Shown piece by piece: positions 27,055 through 34,416 of a stretch of DNA of 64,000 bases; the first letter of the stretch is position 1; each line of letters begins with the position of its first letter. This stretch comes from DAOUBP01 sp964474695. GTDB lineage: Bacteria > Chloroflexota > Anaerolineae > CG2-30-64-16. Both the position numbers and the translations under genes were made by a program. Location: positions 29,388-93,387 of the forward strand of contig CAYYTK010000017.1 of NCBI GenBank assembly GCA_964474695.1, in the 5' to 3' direction. The notes under the pieces were generated by a model. The model ran no database searches. It had not been told where the DNA came from and saw only the letters and a program-made list of their open reading frames with translations.

Positions 27055-27852
27055 ATGACACGTCTGGTGCTGATTCATGATGAGATGGGGAGAAACTACC
27101 GACTGGTGACCGGAGAAAGCCGTATCGGGATATGGCTAAAGCGCACAGTTGAGCGGCGCAACACCGGCTACAGCAAGATCCTCGATATAGTACTGCCCAT
27201 CCGCCAGAGCGAGACCTTGGCCCTGGGCCAGATCGATGCCAGCCTGACGCTGCAGATCGACTGCCGCGATGGCAGCCTGGAGCGGACCCTCAACGACCGC
27301 CAACGTGAGTCGCTGGAGACCCTGGTTAACAACGGAGCCAGCAGCATCAAGGCGCATATTGAGACGGTAGTCAGCCACGTCAAGATGCGCGCCGCCGTCC
27401 CTGGCGTCACCCCACTCGACCTGAATCGGGCGCTCAGCCTCATCTATCCTCACATCATCGCAAGGACCAGGGATGTGTTAGGGCTGGCAACCGAGGAGCC
27501 GAACCTGCCTTTCTTGTCCGTTCGCCTGGGCGACACGCTTAATCTCTCCCGATTCGTCGATCGCCTCATCGAACAGGATCTGAAAGATCGCACGACGCTA
27601 ATCGAGAAGATCGCAACGCCAGAACTCACAACAGCCTATCCGCCGGAGGAGGAGCTGCGCATCCGCCGGGAGCACTACGAACTCATAATGCAGCAGTGGC
27701 CCCTCTCCCTTGCGCCCGTGATCAGCGACCCAAGTGCCCTGCTGCCGGTTGTTGACGAGTACGCTGACGGGCTCATCCAGGACCTGCATGTTGCAGAACC
27801 GCCTGCCCCTGGCTTATTCGGCCGTCTTTTAGGCGGGGGACGTCAGAGATGA
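27055..27852 (+). CDS. unknown protein of the HerA operon
   Basis: 265 residues; ATG preceded by AGGAGGTAGGTGCC. No cysteine pairs, P-loop or membrane helix are seen. It begins with a beta-rich region (TRLVLIHDEMGRNYRLVTG) that looks like a small barrel or FHA-like start, then is mostly helical, ending in a Gly/Pro-rich tail. Its stop overlaps the start of the HerA gene (ATGA), so it is coupled to it and probably made in a fixed ratio. A structural partner or adaptor of the HerA hexamer is the simplest guess; I do not recognise the family. Confidence 0.7.
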   Translation: MTRLVLIHDEMGRNYRLVTGESRIGIWLKRTVERRNTGYSKILDIVLPIRQSETLALGQIDASLTLQIDCRDGSLERTLNDRQRESLETLVNNGASSIKAHIETVVSHVKMRAAVPGVTPLDLNRALSLIYPHIIARTRDVLGLATEEPNLPFLSVRLGDTLNLSRFVDRLIEQDLKDRTTLIEKIATPELTTAYPPEEELRIRREHYELIMQQWPLSLAPVISDPSALLPVVDEYADGLIQDLHVAEPPAPGLFGRLLGGGRQR

Positions 27853-29654
27853 GACTCGCGTTTGCGCGCGAGTTGCGAATCACGGGCACCGAAATCCCTG
27901 AAGAACTTCAGGTCGCGGCACGCTCGATAGCTGGTCGCAACGCGCGGCTGCTCATTGCGAACGATGGGACACGATGCTGGTTGCTGAGTTGGGAGGGCGA
28001 TCAACTTTACTCCTCCTACGTTATCCAGGCTGCATCAGTTGAACCCCGACAGGAACCCCAGTTCAATTCTCGCTATTGGGTTCGCCGGCCTCCCGAGCGA
28101 TCAGGTCATAGTTTCCGTATCGGCGGCGTTGAGGTGGATTCCATTTTGACGTTGCCATGGGAGGAATTGTTACGCCGCAATGACACCTTTGGTGTTCTGG
28201 TACGCGCCACCAACACCCGACAGGTACCGATTAGCGACCGCGGCGGAATCGTGGAACTGGAGATCGCAACAGATAATCAGGCGGTAGCCGAGCAGATGTG
28301 CGTCTGGTTCGGCGGCTTCATCTCCGAACGTCCCGTCAGCACCTATGCCTACACGCACGAGTTGGTCTACTTCTTTCGCCCGCCGGTGCAGTCAGCCGCC
28401 TATTTTCCTGATGGCGTCCTGGTCACAACGCCTGACCTGCTGCAGAGACTGAGGGTTGAGCCTGATCTGTTGACCCGTCATATCCTCATTTGCGGCCGGG
28501 CCGGATCCGGGAAGACCAACACAAGCAAGCTGTTGCTGACTCGTCTATGTGAGACGAACCGCCCCAGGGGCATCCTCATCCTGGACCCTCACGGCGAGTA
28601 CGGCGATGTAGCCGCGCGGCATCCCAAGTGGAGCCTACAATGTATCGCAGCGGGGCGCGAAGGGAAGCAATTGGGCCGACTGAACATCAACCCCTTCCTC
28701 CCTGCGCCTGCGCAAAACCTAGAAGCACATCTCGACACGCTTAGCACCGTATTCGCAATCTCTGCCTTTCGGGGCGGTGGGACGAATCTCCCCAGCTACA
28801 TGCATCAGTTGCTCCGCCTGTTTGTAGCCGACATGTGGCGCAAACAGAATAGCTGGCCAGAGAAATCTCCGCTAAACCGCGCGCAACGTCGCGAAGTGCT
28901 GAGCAAGACGGGCCAAGAGGTCCGCGCAGCCCAATTCCTGGCCTCTCCCCGCGAAGGTCCTTCGACGCTGGACCAGTTGTGTGACTTTTGGGACGAACAC
29001 CGCCAGGCTATTCTGACCGAGATGACGGGCGGGCAGACAGGCAGCCAGAGGGCTGACCTTGAGGCGGTCATCACCGCCCGCCTGAACGAGATCGAGATGA
29101 GCCTGCTGCGCCACTTCGACTACTCGACCCAGGGCCGGAGCCTGGCTGCGCTCCTTCATACGCCCGCAGTGATCTCTCTGGAAGGCGCCTCTGAGGCAGA
29201 TGTCGGCCTGCTGGTCTCGTTGCTCATGATGGGCGTGGCGGAGGCTGCACTGGTCGCACCGCGCCAGGACTGCCTAGAAACGGTACTGGTCATCGAGGAG
29301 GCGCACCGTGTAATGCAGCGGCCCGGCCCCGAGTCGGCTGAGTTCCAAAGTGCGAAGCAGCGTCTGACCAGCACGTTTCAGCGGGCTTTCCGTGAGTTGC
29401 GGTCGCGCGGCGTGGGCCTGTTTGTCATCGACCAGAGTCCATACACCTTGATCGACGAAGCATTCGCCAATACCGGCGTCAAGATCGCTCACCACCTGCA
29501 GTTACCGGAGGATCAAGAACGGATCAAGAAGGTATTCCAGGTGGATGGAGTTGATCTGGCATCGTTCGAACGCGGGGAGTGCCTTGTGAAAGTTGAGGGT
29601 AATCCTGCTTATCGGACTAAGATGCCGCTTTGGGACGAAGCTGCCGTGAGATAA
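27849..29654 (+). CDS. HerA/FtsK-type DNA-translocating ATPase
   Basis: 601 residues, starting within the stop of the previous gene. An N-terminal domain of about 200 residues precedes the RecA-like core: Walker A CGRAGSGKTNTSKLL (about 215-229), LILDPHGEYGD (typical HerA segment after strand 2), Walker B VLVIEEAHRV (479-488), and IDQSPYTLIDEA with a following LQLPEDQERIKKVF that includes the arginine-finger side of the hexamer. HerA ATPases form hexameric rings that move on DNA; in bacteria they partner with nucleases or SIR2/DUF4297 effectors in anti-phage systems. Here the partner would be the HNH-like protein. It is the last gene of the operon; a stem-loop region follows. Confidence 0.86.
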   Translation: MRLAFARELRITGTEIPEELQVAARSIAGRNARLLIANDGTRCWLLSWEGDQLYSSYVIQAASVEPRQEPQFNSRYWVRRPPERSGHSFRIGGVEVDSILTLPWEELLRRNDTFGVLVRATNTRQVPISDRGGIVELEIATDNQAVAEQMCVWFGGFISERPVSTYAYTHELVYFFRPPVQSAAYFPDGVLVTTPDLLQRLRVEPDLLTRHILICGRAGSGKTNTSKLLLTRLCETNRPRGILILDPHGEYGDVAARHPKWSLQCIAAGREGKQLGRLNINPFLPAPAQNLEAHLDTLSTVFAISAFRGGGTNLPSYMHQLLRLFVADMWRKQNSWPEKSPLNRAQRREVLSKTGQEVRAAQFLASPREGPSTLDQLCDFWDEHRQAILTEMTGGQTGSQRADLEAVITARLNEIEMSLLRHFDYSTQGRSLAALLHTPAVISLEGASEADVGLLVSLLMMGVAEAALVAPRQDCLETVLVIEEAHRVMQRPGPESAEFQSAKQRLTSTFQRAFRELRSRGVGLFVIDQSPYTLIDEAFANTGVKIAHHLQLPEDQERIKKVFQVDGVDLASFERGECLVKVEGNPAYRTKMPLWDEAAVR

Positions 29655-29774
29655 GAGAGTGCGCGGCCACATCATTGACGCCGATCGCTTAGCTGGAAGG
29701 ATGTCACATTCGTGCCGGACACCCGTCGTCCCCGCACGGAGTAACTCTGCATATACAGGCTTGATCGCCTGATG

Positions 29775-29860
29775 CAGACGCCGTCTTGTGAGAGCCATCC
29801 CGAATGCCGCCAAGCAATTCGTTGGGATGGCTCTCGTCGTTTAAGCGCCACGGCGTCCGC
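29775..29860. repeat. large nested stem-loop
   Basis: Outer arms at 29775-29785 and 29850-29860 pair with one mismatch (GCAGACGCCGT against ACGGCGTCCGC). Inner arms GAGAGCCATCCC (29790-29801) and GGGATGGCTCTC (29824-29835) pair perfectly around a 22-base loop. There is no U tract, so it is not a classic terminator. It may be a small mobile or repetitive element, or a structure stopping both converging transcripts. Confidence 0.6.
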
Positions 29861-29879
29861 ACCTTGTTTGCTAAGGTGC
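29859..29879. terminator. small hairpin, weak terminator candidate
   Basis: GCACCTT, a seven-base loop, AAGGTGC. It adjoins the larger stem-loop between convergent genes. No run of T follows on either strand, so termination is only suggested by position. Confidence 0.3.
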
Positions 29880-30009
29880 AATTCAGTTGTCTGTTGCCAT
29901 CTTACTTACTTTCGTGTAGGTTGTCAAATCACCTGTTTCCGCGCTTTTCCTCTCCTTCCCCCTTCGGCAGGCTTTGTTACCCCGGCCAGCCGGGCACGTA
30001 ATTCATCCA

Positions 30010-32388
30010 TCACTCATCGGCTACCTCCGCAAGCTCTTCGCCCGCCTTGCGGAAAGACGGCCGGCGCCGCTTCGGTTTCGGCTGCTCTCCTTTGACGGCC
30101 AGGACCTCGACCAGGGTGAACTCCGAGCCGATCAATGTCGCCGCGCCGCGCCCTGCGGCTTCCGCGGCCAGCCGCGCTAGACCCTTCTGATAAGCATCGT
30201 CGGACAGGCTCGCCAAGAGACCGGGGCGCTGTTGGGCGATGGCGTGAGCCGCGGCCAGGCTGATCGGCTGGTAGAAGCTGTGCTCTCTGAGCTTGACGCC
30301 GAAACCCGCCTCGCGCAGGGCCGTGCTGAACTTGTAGCTGGTCCACAGCGTGTCGCGCACATAGACCCAGGCGTCCGGAAAATAGGTGAAGACCCAGTGC
30401 GCCGGCATCGCCGGTGGCATCAGGTCCACGAAGCGCCAGTAGCCGCCTGGCTCCAGGAGTGCGTACACCTGGGGCAGCAGCTCCACGAACTCGGCCTGGC
30501 TCGCCATGGCCAGCGGCGTGTCCAGGCACGCCAGCGACCCGGCCGGGAGCGCCAAGGCCTCGGGCAGCGTCAGGCGGCGCAGGGTGACATCCGGCCACTT
30601 GCGGGGGTCAACGACAAGATCGGGCACGCCGGCGCGCGGCACGGCCACAACCGCGCCGCCCTCGTGCGCGCCCTGGCGCCGTCCGCGCAAGACGTCGCTC
30701 AGGGCCGGGCTGATGCGGGCGCTCGGATTGGCGGGCCAGGGCCAGGCCGGCAGGAAGGGCAGCGCGACCGGTTCCTCAAGGGCCGCCATCAGCGGCGGCA
30801 GGCTGGGGATAGTCAGGGCCTCAGCCGTGTCCGGCAGCCACACCGGCACGAAGCTGCCCATCTCGCGCTCGGCCAGCAGCGGGATCTTGCGGAAGAGCGG
30901 CACGAAGGGCGCGGTCGGATAGATGAGCTGCAGGCGCCCCTGGGCCACGTCGACGCGCGCGTCCCGCAGCATCAACTGGGTGAGATCGCGCTGATCACCA
31001 ACCTCGGCGTCGTCCCACACCTCGGAGAGGGAGTCCAAGAGCACGGCCGCCTGCTTCACCTGCTCCAGGTCTTCTTCACTGGGCAGCCCTTCCAGCTCAC
31101 GGCGCAGGCGCTCCAGCTCGCGGCGATAGATGTCCTCGTTCTCGGCGAAATCGCCCCGCACGAAACCCTCGATCAGCCGCCGCCGCGCGGCCATGAGCCG
31201 CTCGCGCTGGTTGGCCAAAGTCGCGACCTTATCCCCTTCGCCGATCATCTGCGCCAGCTCCGCCTGCCAGTCCGGCGGCAATTGCAAGAGCCGCAGGATG
31301 GCGCCGATCTGCGTGTGCAGCGGCTCGATGCGGGTGCCCAGCCGGGCGTTGGGACAGTCGTCGTAGCCCCGGTCATAGGACATCTCGCGGTAGTAGCCGC
31401 CGGTGTCCGAGGCCTGCGCGCGCAGGTTGCGGCCGCACAAGTGGCAGCGGGCGAGCTGGCTCAACAGATAGGGCCGTGACACGGTGCTCAAGATGCGTGA
31501 GCGGTGCTGATGGCGCTGCCGCACGCGCACGCTGGCGTCCCACATTTCCTCCGAGATCAGCGCCTCATGCTGGCCCTGAAACACCTCGCCGACGCCCCGC
31601 GCGCGCTGTCCGGCCTTGTAGATCACCTTGCCGGCGTAGAACGGATTGCGCAGCATGTCCGTGACGGTGTCCTTGGAGAAGCGCCGGCCGGCCCGGGTGC
31701 GCCAGCCGCGATCGTTGACCATGTCGGCGATCTCGGCGAAGGAGAAGCGGCCGGTCACGTAGCGCTCAAACATGAAGCGCACCGCCTCGGCCTCGGCGGG
31801 TGCGACCACCGGCGCCACCCGCGCCGAGTCGCCGAACGCGTAACCGTAGGGGCAGACTGAGGCATTGTAGAGACCTTCGCGCGCCCGCTCCCGCTTCGCC
31901 TTCTTGGTGTGCATGCGCAAGATATCAATGTAGTACTGGTTGATCGCCGCGATCATGGTCAGCATGAAGCGGCCGGTCGGGCTGGAGAGGTCGAACTCCG
32001 GCTCCTTGACCGAGGCGAAGCCGACCTTGCAGCGGCCCAGCCGATCGAAGATGGAGAAGGTGTCGTAGACCGAGGAACGCGACAGCCGAGAGAGTTCGTG
32101 GACGATCACGACGTCGAACGCGCCCTGCTCAGCCGCAGTGAGCATATTCTGCAAGCCCGGCCGGTCGAGGGTCTGACCGCTGATGCCGGCGTCCACGAAC
32201 TCGCTGACCACGGTCCAGCTGCGAGCCGTGGCATACTCCCGGATTTCGTTCAGTTGGGCCGTGATCGAAAGGCCTTCCTCAGCCTGCATCTCGGTGGAGA
32301 CGCGCGCGTACGCCGCGACGCGCTCGACCGCCAGTTTCCTGTCGCGGTAGCTTGTGGCCGGGTGACCTTTGCGAGCAGCAGAAGCCAT
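30010..32388 (-). CDS. large serine recombinase with methyltransferase-like C-terminal domain
   Basis: 792 residues. ATG at 32388 (reverse strand) follows GGAGGTAATTG; a TTG one codon earlier is less likely. The N-terminal resolvase domain has VAAYARVSTEMQ with catalytic Ser31 and VHELSRLSR; then come the recombinase domain (PYGYAFG...; NPFYAGKVIYKAG) and a zinc ribbon (CHLCGR...CPN) with a coiled coil, as in phage-type integrases. The final 250 residues are foreign to that family: LLEPGGYWRFVDLMPPA and AGFGVKL recall the second half of a class I methyltransferase. The Gly-rich SAM-binding motif I is not visible, so the tail may be decayed or used for binding. It could integrate or excise a segment of this island; attachment sites were not identified. 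Confidence 0.85.
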   Translation of the reverse strand: MASAARKGHPATSYRDRKLAVERVAAYARVSTEMQAEEGLSITAQLNEIREYATARSWTVVSEFVDAGISGQTLDRPGLQNMLTAAEQGAFDVVIVHELSRLSRSSVYDTFSIFDRLGRCKVGFASVKEPEFDLSSPTGRFMLTMIAAINQYYIDILRMHTKKAKRERAREGLYNASVCPYGYAFGDSARVAPVVAPAEAEAVRFMFERYVTGRFSFAEIADMVNDRGWRTRAGRRFSKDTVTDMLRNPFYAGKVIYKAGQRARGVGEVFQGQHEALISEEMWDASVRVRQRHQHRSRILSTVSRPYLLSQLARCHLCGRNLRAQASDTGGYYREMSYDRGYDDCPNARLGTRIEPLHTQIGAILRLLQLPPDWQAELAQMIGEGDKVATLANQRERLMAARRRLIEGFVRGDFAENEDIYRRELERLRRELEGLPSEEDLEQVKQAAVLLDSLSEVWDDAEVGDQRDLTQLMLRDARVDVAQGRLQLIYPTAPFVPLFRKIPLLAEREMGSFVPVWLPDTAEALTIPSLPPLMAALEEPVALPFLPAWPWPANPSARISPALSDVLRGRRQGAHEGGAVVAVPRAGVPDLVVDPRKWPDVTLRRLTLPEALALPAGSLACLDTPLAMASQAEFVELLPQVYALLEPGGYWRFVDLMPPAMPAHWVFTYFPDAWVYVRDTLWTSYKFSTALREAGFGVKLREHSFYQPISLAAAHAIAQQRPGLLASLSDDAYQKGLARLAAEAAGRGAATLIGSEFTLVEVLAVKGEQPKPKRRRPSFRKAGEELAEVADE

Positions 32389-32482
32389 CAATTACCTCCA
32401 CACGGGTAAGCAGGCCGATTATACCCCAGGCCCGCGCACCTCCGTAAATCGCCCGGAACAGGGCGGCCTGAGACCCATCACA

Positions 32483-32510
32483 GGGGCAGGGTGGCGCCTC
32501 GCCCTGCCCC
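32483..32510. terminator. GC-rich hairpin between small gene and recombinase
   Basis: GGGGCAGGG, a ten-base loop, CCCTGCCCC: a perfect nine-base-pair stem lying six bases downstream of the stop of the minus-strand peptide gene and upstream of the recombinase start. No T run follows on the minus strand. It may attenuate rather than end transcription into the recombinase gene. Confidence 0.4.
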
Positions 32511-32515
32511 AGACC

Positions 32516-32626
32516 TCACTTTTTCTCGCTTTTCCGCCGCTTGCGCTTCTCCCACATCTCCTTGACCTTGCGTAGCCACTCGCGGCGGATCGCTACATCG
32601 GGTTTCGGACCGCTTTTTTGGCCCAT
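32516..32626 (-). CDS. 36-residue basic peptide
   Basis: A reverse-strand frame with a very good ribosome binding site (GGAGGTGCGCCCG before ATG 32626) encodes 36 residues. About half are Lys or Arg, mostly in the C-terminal half (for example EKRKRRKSEKK), which should be helical. It lies directly upstream of the recombinase gene on the same strand. A nucleic-acid-binding helper, such as a directionality factor, is conceivable, but the protein is too short to place in a family. Confidence 0.5.
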   Translation of the reverse strand: MGQKSGPKPDVAIRREWLRKVKEMWEKRKRRKSEKK

Positions 32627-32691
32627 CGGGCGCACCTCCAGGGTTGAGATGGCCCGCCGGCGGGTGTTTTTGAGCTCTTGAGGGTGTCAAC

Positions 32692-32705
32692 TCAGTGCAC
32701 TGAGG
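32692..32705. repeat. perfect 14-bp palindrome
   Basis: CTCAGTGCACTGAG, flanked by GGTGT on the left and ACACC on the right, giving a longer imperfect dyad. It lies between the divergent recombinase-side genes and the HTH regulator. Candidate recombinase attachment half-site or operator. Confidence 0.45.
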
Positions 32706-32807
32706 CCTTTACACCGCGAAAATGGCAACGACAGGCTGGTGCCTGCCGCTGCCAGATTCACAGCGTAAAGACACTGGCTGCTGCGCAAATCAACTGGCTG
32801 CACGCCT

Positions 32808-32836
32808 TTGCGCATTGCTGCACACAAGGGTATCAT
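32808..32836 (+). promoter_or_regulatory. promoter candidate of the HTH/NB-ARC gene
   Basis: TTGCGC (32808-32813), a 17-base spacer and TATCAT (32831-32836), about 50 bases before the TTG start of the HTH gene. The phased repeats begin five bases after the -10 element, where a repressor would block transcription. Confidence 0.5.
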
Positions 32837-32840
32837 CCCA

Positions 32841-32914
32841 GAATTGCCCACGCAAGAGGCAAAAATCGCCCTACAGGAGCTGAAAATTGCCCACACAACC
32901 CACCAAATTGCCCA
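32841..32914 (+). repeat. four phased repeats, consensus AAATTGCCCA
   Basis: Copies begin at 32841, 32863, 32884 and 32905, spaced 22, 21 and 21 bases, that is two turns of the helix. The second copy is the most divergent (AAATCGCCCT). They run from the promoter across the start codon of the HTH gene, so they are likely operator sites for its own product or another regulator. Confidence 0.6.
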
Positions 32915-33339
32915 TAACGTCCGCACAGCGCCACAACTCGCCGCCGTATGCTGGCTTCGGCGCCGCCCTGCGGGCCTGGCTGCTGCGTGCCGACCGCAGC
33001 CAGCAGGAACTGGCCACTGCCCTCAAGGTCGGCCCCAGCACCGTGAGCCGCTGGGCGCAGGGCCAGAAACGGCCCGACGCCAGGTTGCTCGTCAAGCTGC
33101 TGGCGGCCTTCCGAGGCTGGTTCGGCGAAGAATGGAATCCGGTGGAGGCCCTGGATGCCGTCGCCTGCCTGGGCTATGACTGGGCCAAGGTTCACGCTGC
33201 GTCCGTGCAGCACTTCCAGCAGGGGGGGATGTTCAAGCCATCCAGACCTGGTGGGCGGCAGCTCGCCCCGCGCCGCACCGGCTCTTTCTTCCGCCGCGGC
33301 CCCTCCTCCAAGTGCCCCGCAGCGTCGAACACGCTCTGA
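32887..33339 (+). CDS. XRE-type HTH domain, 5' part of a frameshifted HTH-NB-ARC gene
   Basis: 150 codons from TTG 32887, supported by AGGAG eight bases upstream. Residues about 24-65 are a helix-turn-helix of the XRE/Cro type (DRSQQELATALKVGPSTVSR). The sequence is natural up to VQHFQQGG at a run of seven G bases (around 33222-33228). After that this frame gives a Pro/Arg/Ser-rich tail without family features, while the frame that leads into the NB-ARC domain is open from the G run onward. One extra G would join the two into a single protein of about 457 residues. HTH-NB-ARC fusions are common transcriptional or defence regulators. Confidence 0.68.
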   Translation: MPTQPTKLPITSAQRHNSPPYAGFGAALRAWLLRADRSQQELATALKVGPSTVSRWAQGQKRPDARLLVKLLAAFRGWFGEEWNPVEALDAVACLGYDWAKVHAASVQHFQQGGMFKPSRPGGRQLAPRRTGSFFRRGPSSKCPAASNTL

Positions 33340-34259
33340 TCCACGACCTGATCGCCCAGCGCGGCTACCGCCAGGCGCGCTGGCGCGCCGTGATCCTCTA
33401 CGGCCTGGCCGGGATCGGCAAGACCGCTATCGCCCGCGCCCTGGCCGACAACGAGCGCATCCGAGACGCTTTTCGAGATGGCATCGCCTGGCTGGACGGC
33501 AGTTGTGATCCGGAGGCGGAAATCACACGGCTGTGCCAAGCGCTGCAACTGGCACGCGCGCCGGGGGAACGGTGGGTCGAGTGCTGGCGGCGTTGGGCTG
33601 GCGCGGCCGAGCACCGCTTGCTGCTGATCGTTGATGACGCAGTCTCAGCCGCTGGGCTGCCGCCGCTCATCGCGGGGCTGGGGCCGCAGGTGGTGGTGCT
33701 GATCACGACGCAGCAGGGCGCCGAGATCAGAGCTGAGACCGAACGATGGGTGCCCGCAAACGCGATCATGGAGGTAGGAATTCACGGCCTTGCGCCCTCT
33801 GAAGGAAGAGCGCTGGTCGAAGCGGTGATCGCACGCCCACTCACCGATGCGGACTGGAACATGGTCCAGGAGATCGGCGAGCTGGTCGGCTGGCACCCCG
33901 AGGCGCTGCGGCTGGCGGCGATCGAGGACCGGGAGATCGGCTGGCAAGGGATGCTGGACGAGCTGCGGGCCGGCCGGATGCCGTGGCCAACGCTTCGCCG
34001 CCGGCTGTTGGGCCAGATAGCAGAGCCGGAACCGCGCGGTTGGCTGACGCTGCTGAACAGGGGCAGCGAACCTGGCGCCTGGTTCGACGAGACTGACACG
34101 GCGCGGCGCTGGAGCGTAGAGACCACCGTCGCCCGACGACGGTTGATGCTGCTGAGGCGGCAGGGCCTGGTGCGGGAAACAGGAGATCCGCCGTGCTGGC
34201 GCATGGAGCCGGCCCTGCGGCTGGCAATGGAGCGAGCTGGGCAGGGAGATGCAGAATGA
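33312..34259 (+). CDS. NB-ARC ATPase, 3' part of a frameshifted HTH-NB-ARC gene
   Basis: 315 residues if it starts at GTG 33312, which has no clear binding site; the frame is open back to the G run near 33222. P-loop ILYGLAGIGKTAIARAL, Walker B LLLIVDDAVSA and LITTQQG mark an NB-ARC/AP-ATPase core, followed by helical and winged-helix regions ending in a basic tail. There are no C-terminal repeats. It may be made from the HTH frame by slippage on the poly-G run, independently, or not at all if the shift is a true mutation. Read with the upstream HTH it would be an ATP-dependent DNA-binding switch. Confidence 0.72.
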   Translation: MPRSVEHALIHDLIAQRGYRQARWRAVILYGLAGIGKTAIARALADNERIRDAFRDGIAWLDGSCDPEAEITRLCQALQLARAPGERWVECWRRWAGAAEHRLLLIVDDAVSAAGLPPLIAGLGPQVVVLITTQQGAEIRAETERWVPANAIMEVGIHGLAPSEGRALVEAVIARPLTDADWNMVQEIGELVGWHPEALRLAAIEDREIGWQGMLDELRAGRMPWPTLRRRLLGQIAEPEPRGWLTLLNRGSEPGAWFDETDTARRWSVETTVARRRLMLLRRQGLVRETGDPPCWRMEPALRLAMERAGQGDAE

Positions 34260-34283
34260 GGAAATAAACAGCAAGAGAGACAA

Positions 34284-34313
34284 TTGCGTTTGTGTACAGG
34301 CGCTGCTTATGCT
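34284..34313 (+). promoter_or_regulatory. promoter candidate of the type IIG gene
   Basis: TTGCGT, an 18-base spacer and TATGCT in a locally AT-rich stretch, about 100 bases before the restriction-modification gene. Confidence 0.42.
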
Positions 34314-34336
34314 AGACTGCACAATGCAATTAACTG

Positions 34337-34371
34337 GCGAAGCCGACCAGGAGCGAACTGATCGGCTTCGC
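34337..34371 (+). promoter_or_regulatory. leader stem-loop of the type IIG gene
   Basis: GCGAAGCCGA (34337-34346) and TCGGCTTCGC (34362-34371) form a perfect ten-base-pair stem with a 15-base loop. A T run (34384-34388) follows 12 bases later. Loop sequence GACCAGGAGCGAACTGATC recurs with small changes just before the start codon (GACCGGAGCGAAGTTGATC), so the leader may hold a regulator site or an attenuator. Confidence 0.45.
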
Positions 34372-34416
34372 ACCCGCCTCCTGTTTTTCGTTTCCGACCG
34401 GAGCGAAGTTGATCTC

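Larger units (their letters stand above)
29655..30009. other. intergenic region between convergent genes, 355 bp
   Basis: No gene. It separates the HerA gene (plus strand) from the recombinase gene (minus strand), both ending here. It is noticeably AT-richer towards 29900 and holds the two inverted repeats listed separately. Confidence 0.5.

Noticed and set aside
30232..31479. 415-codon plus-strand frame opposite the recombinase
   Set aside because: Shadow of a strongly supported reverse-strand gene; no initiation signal.
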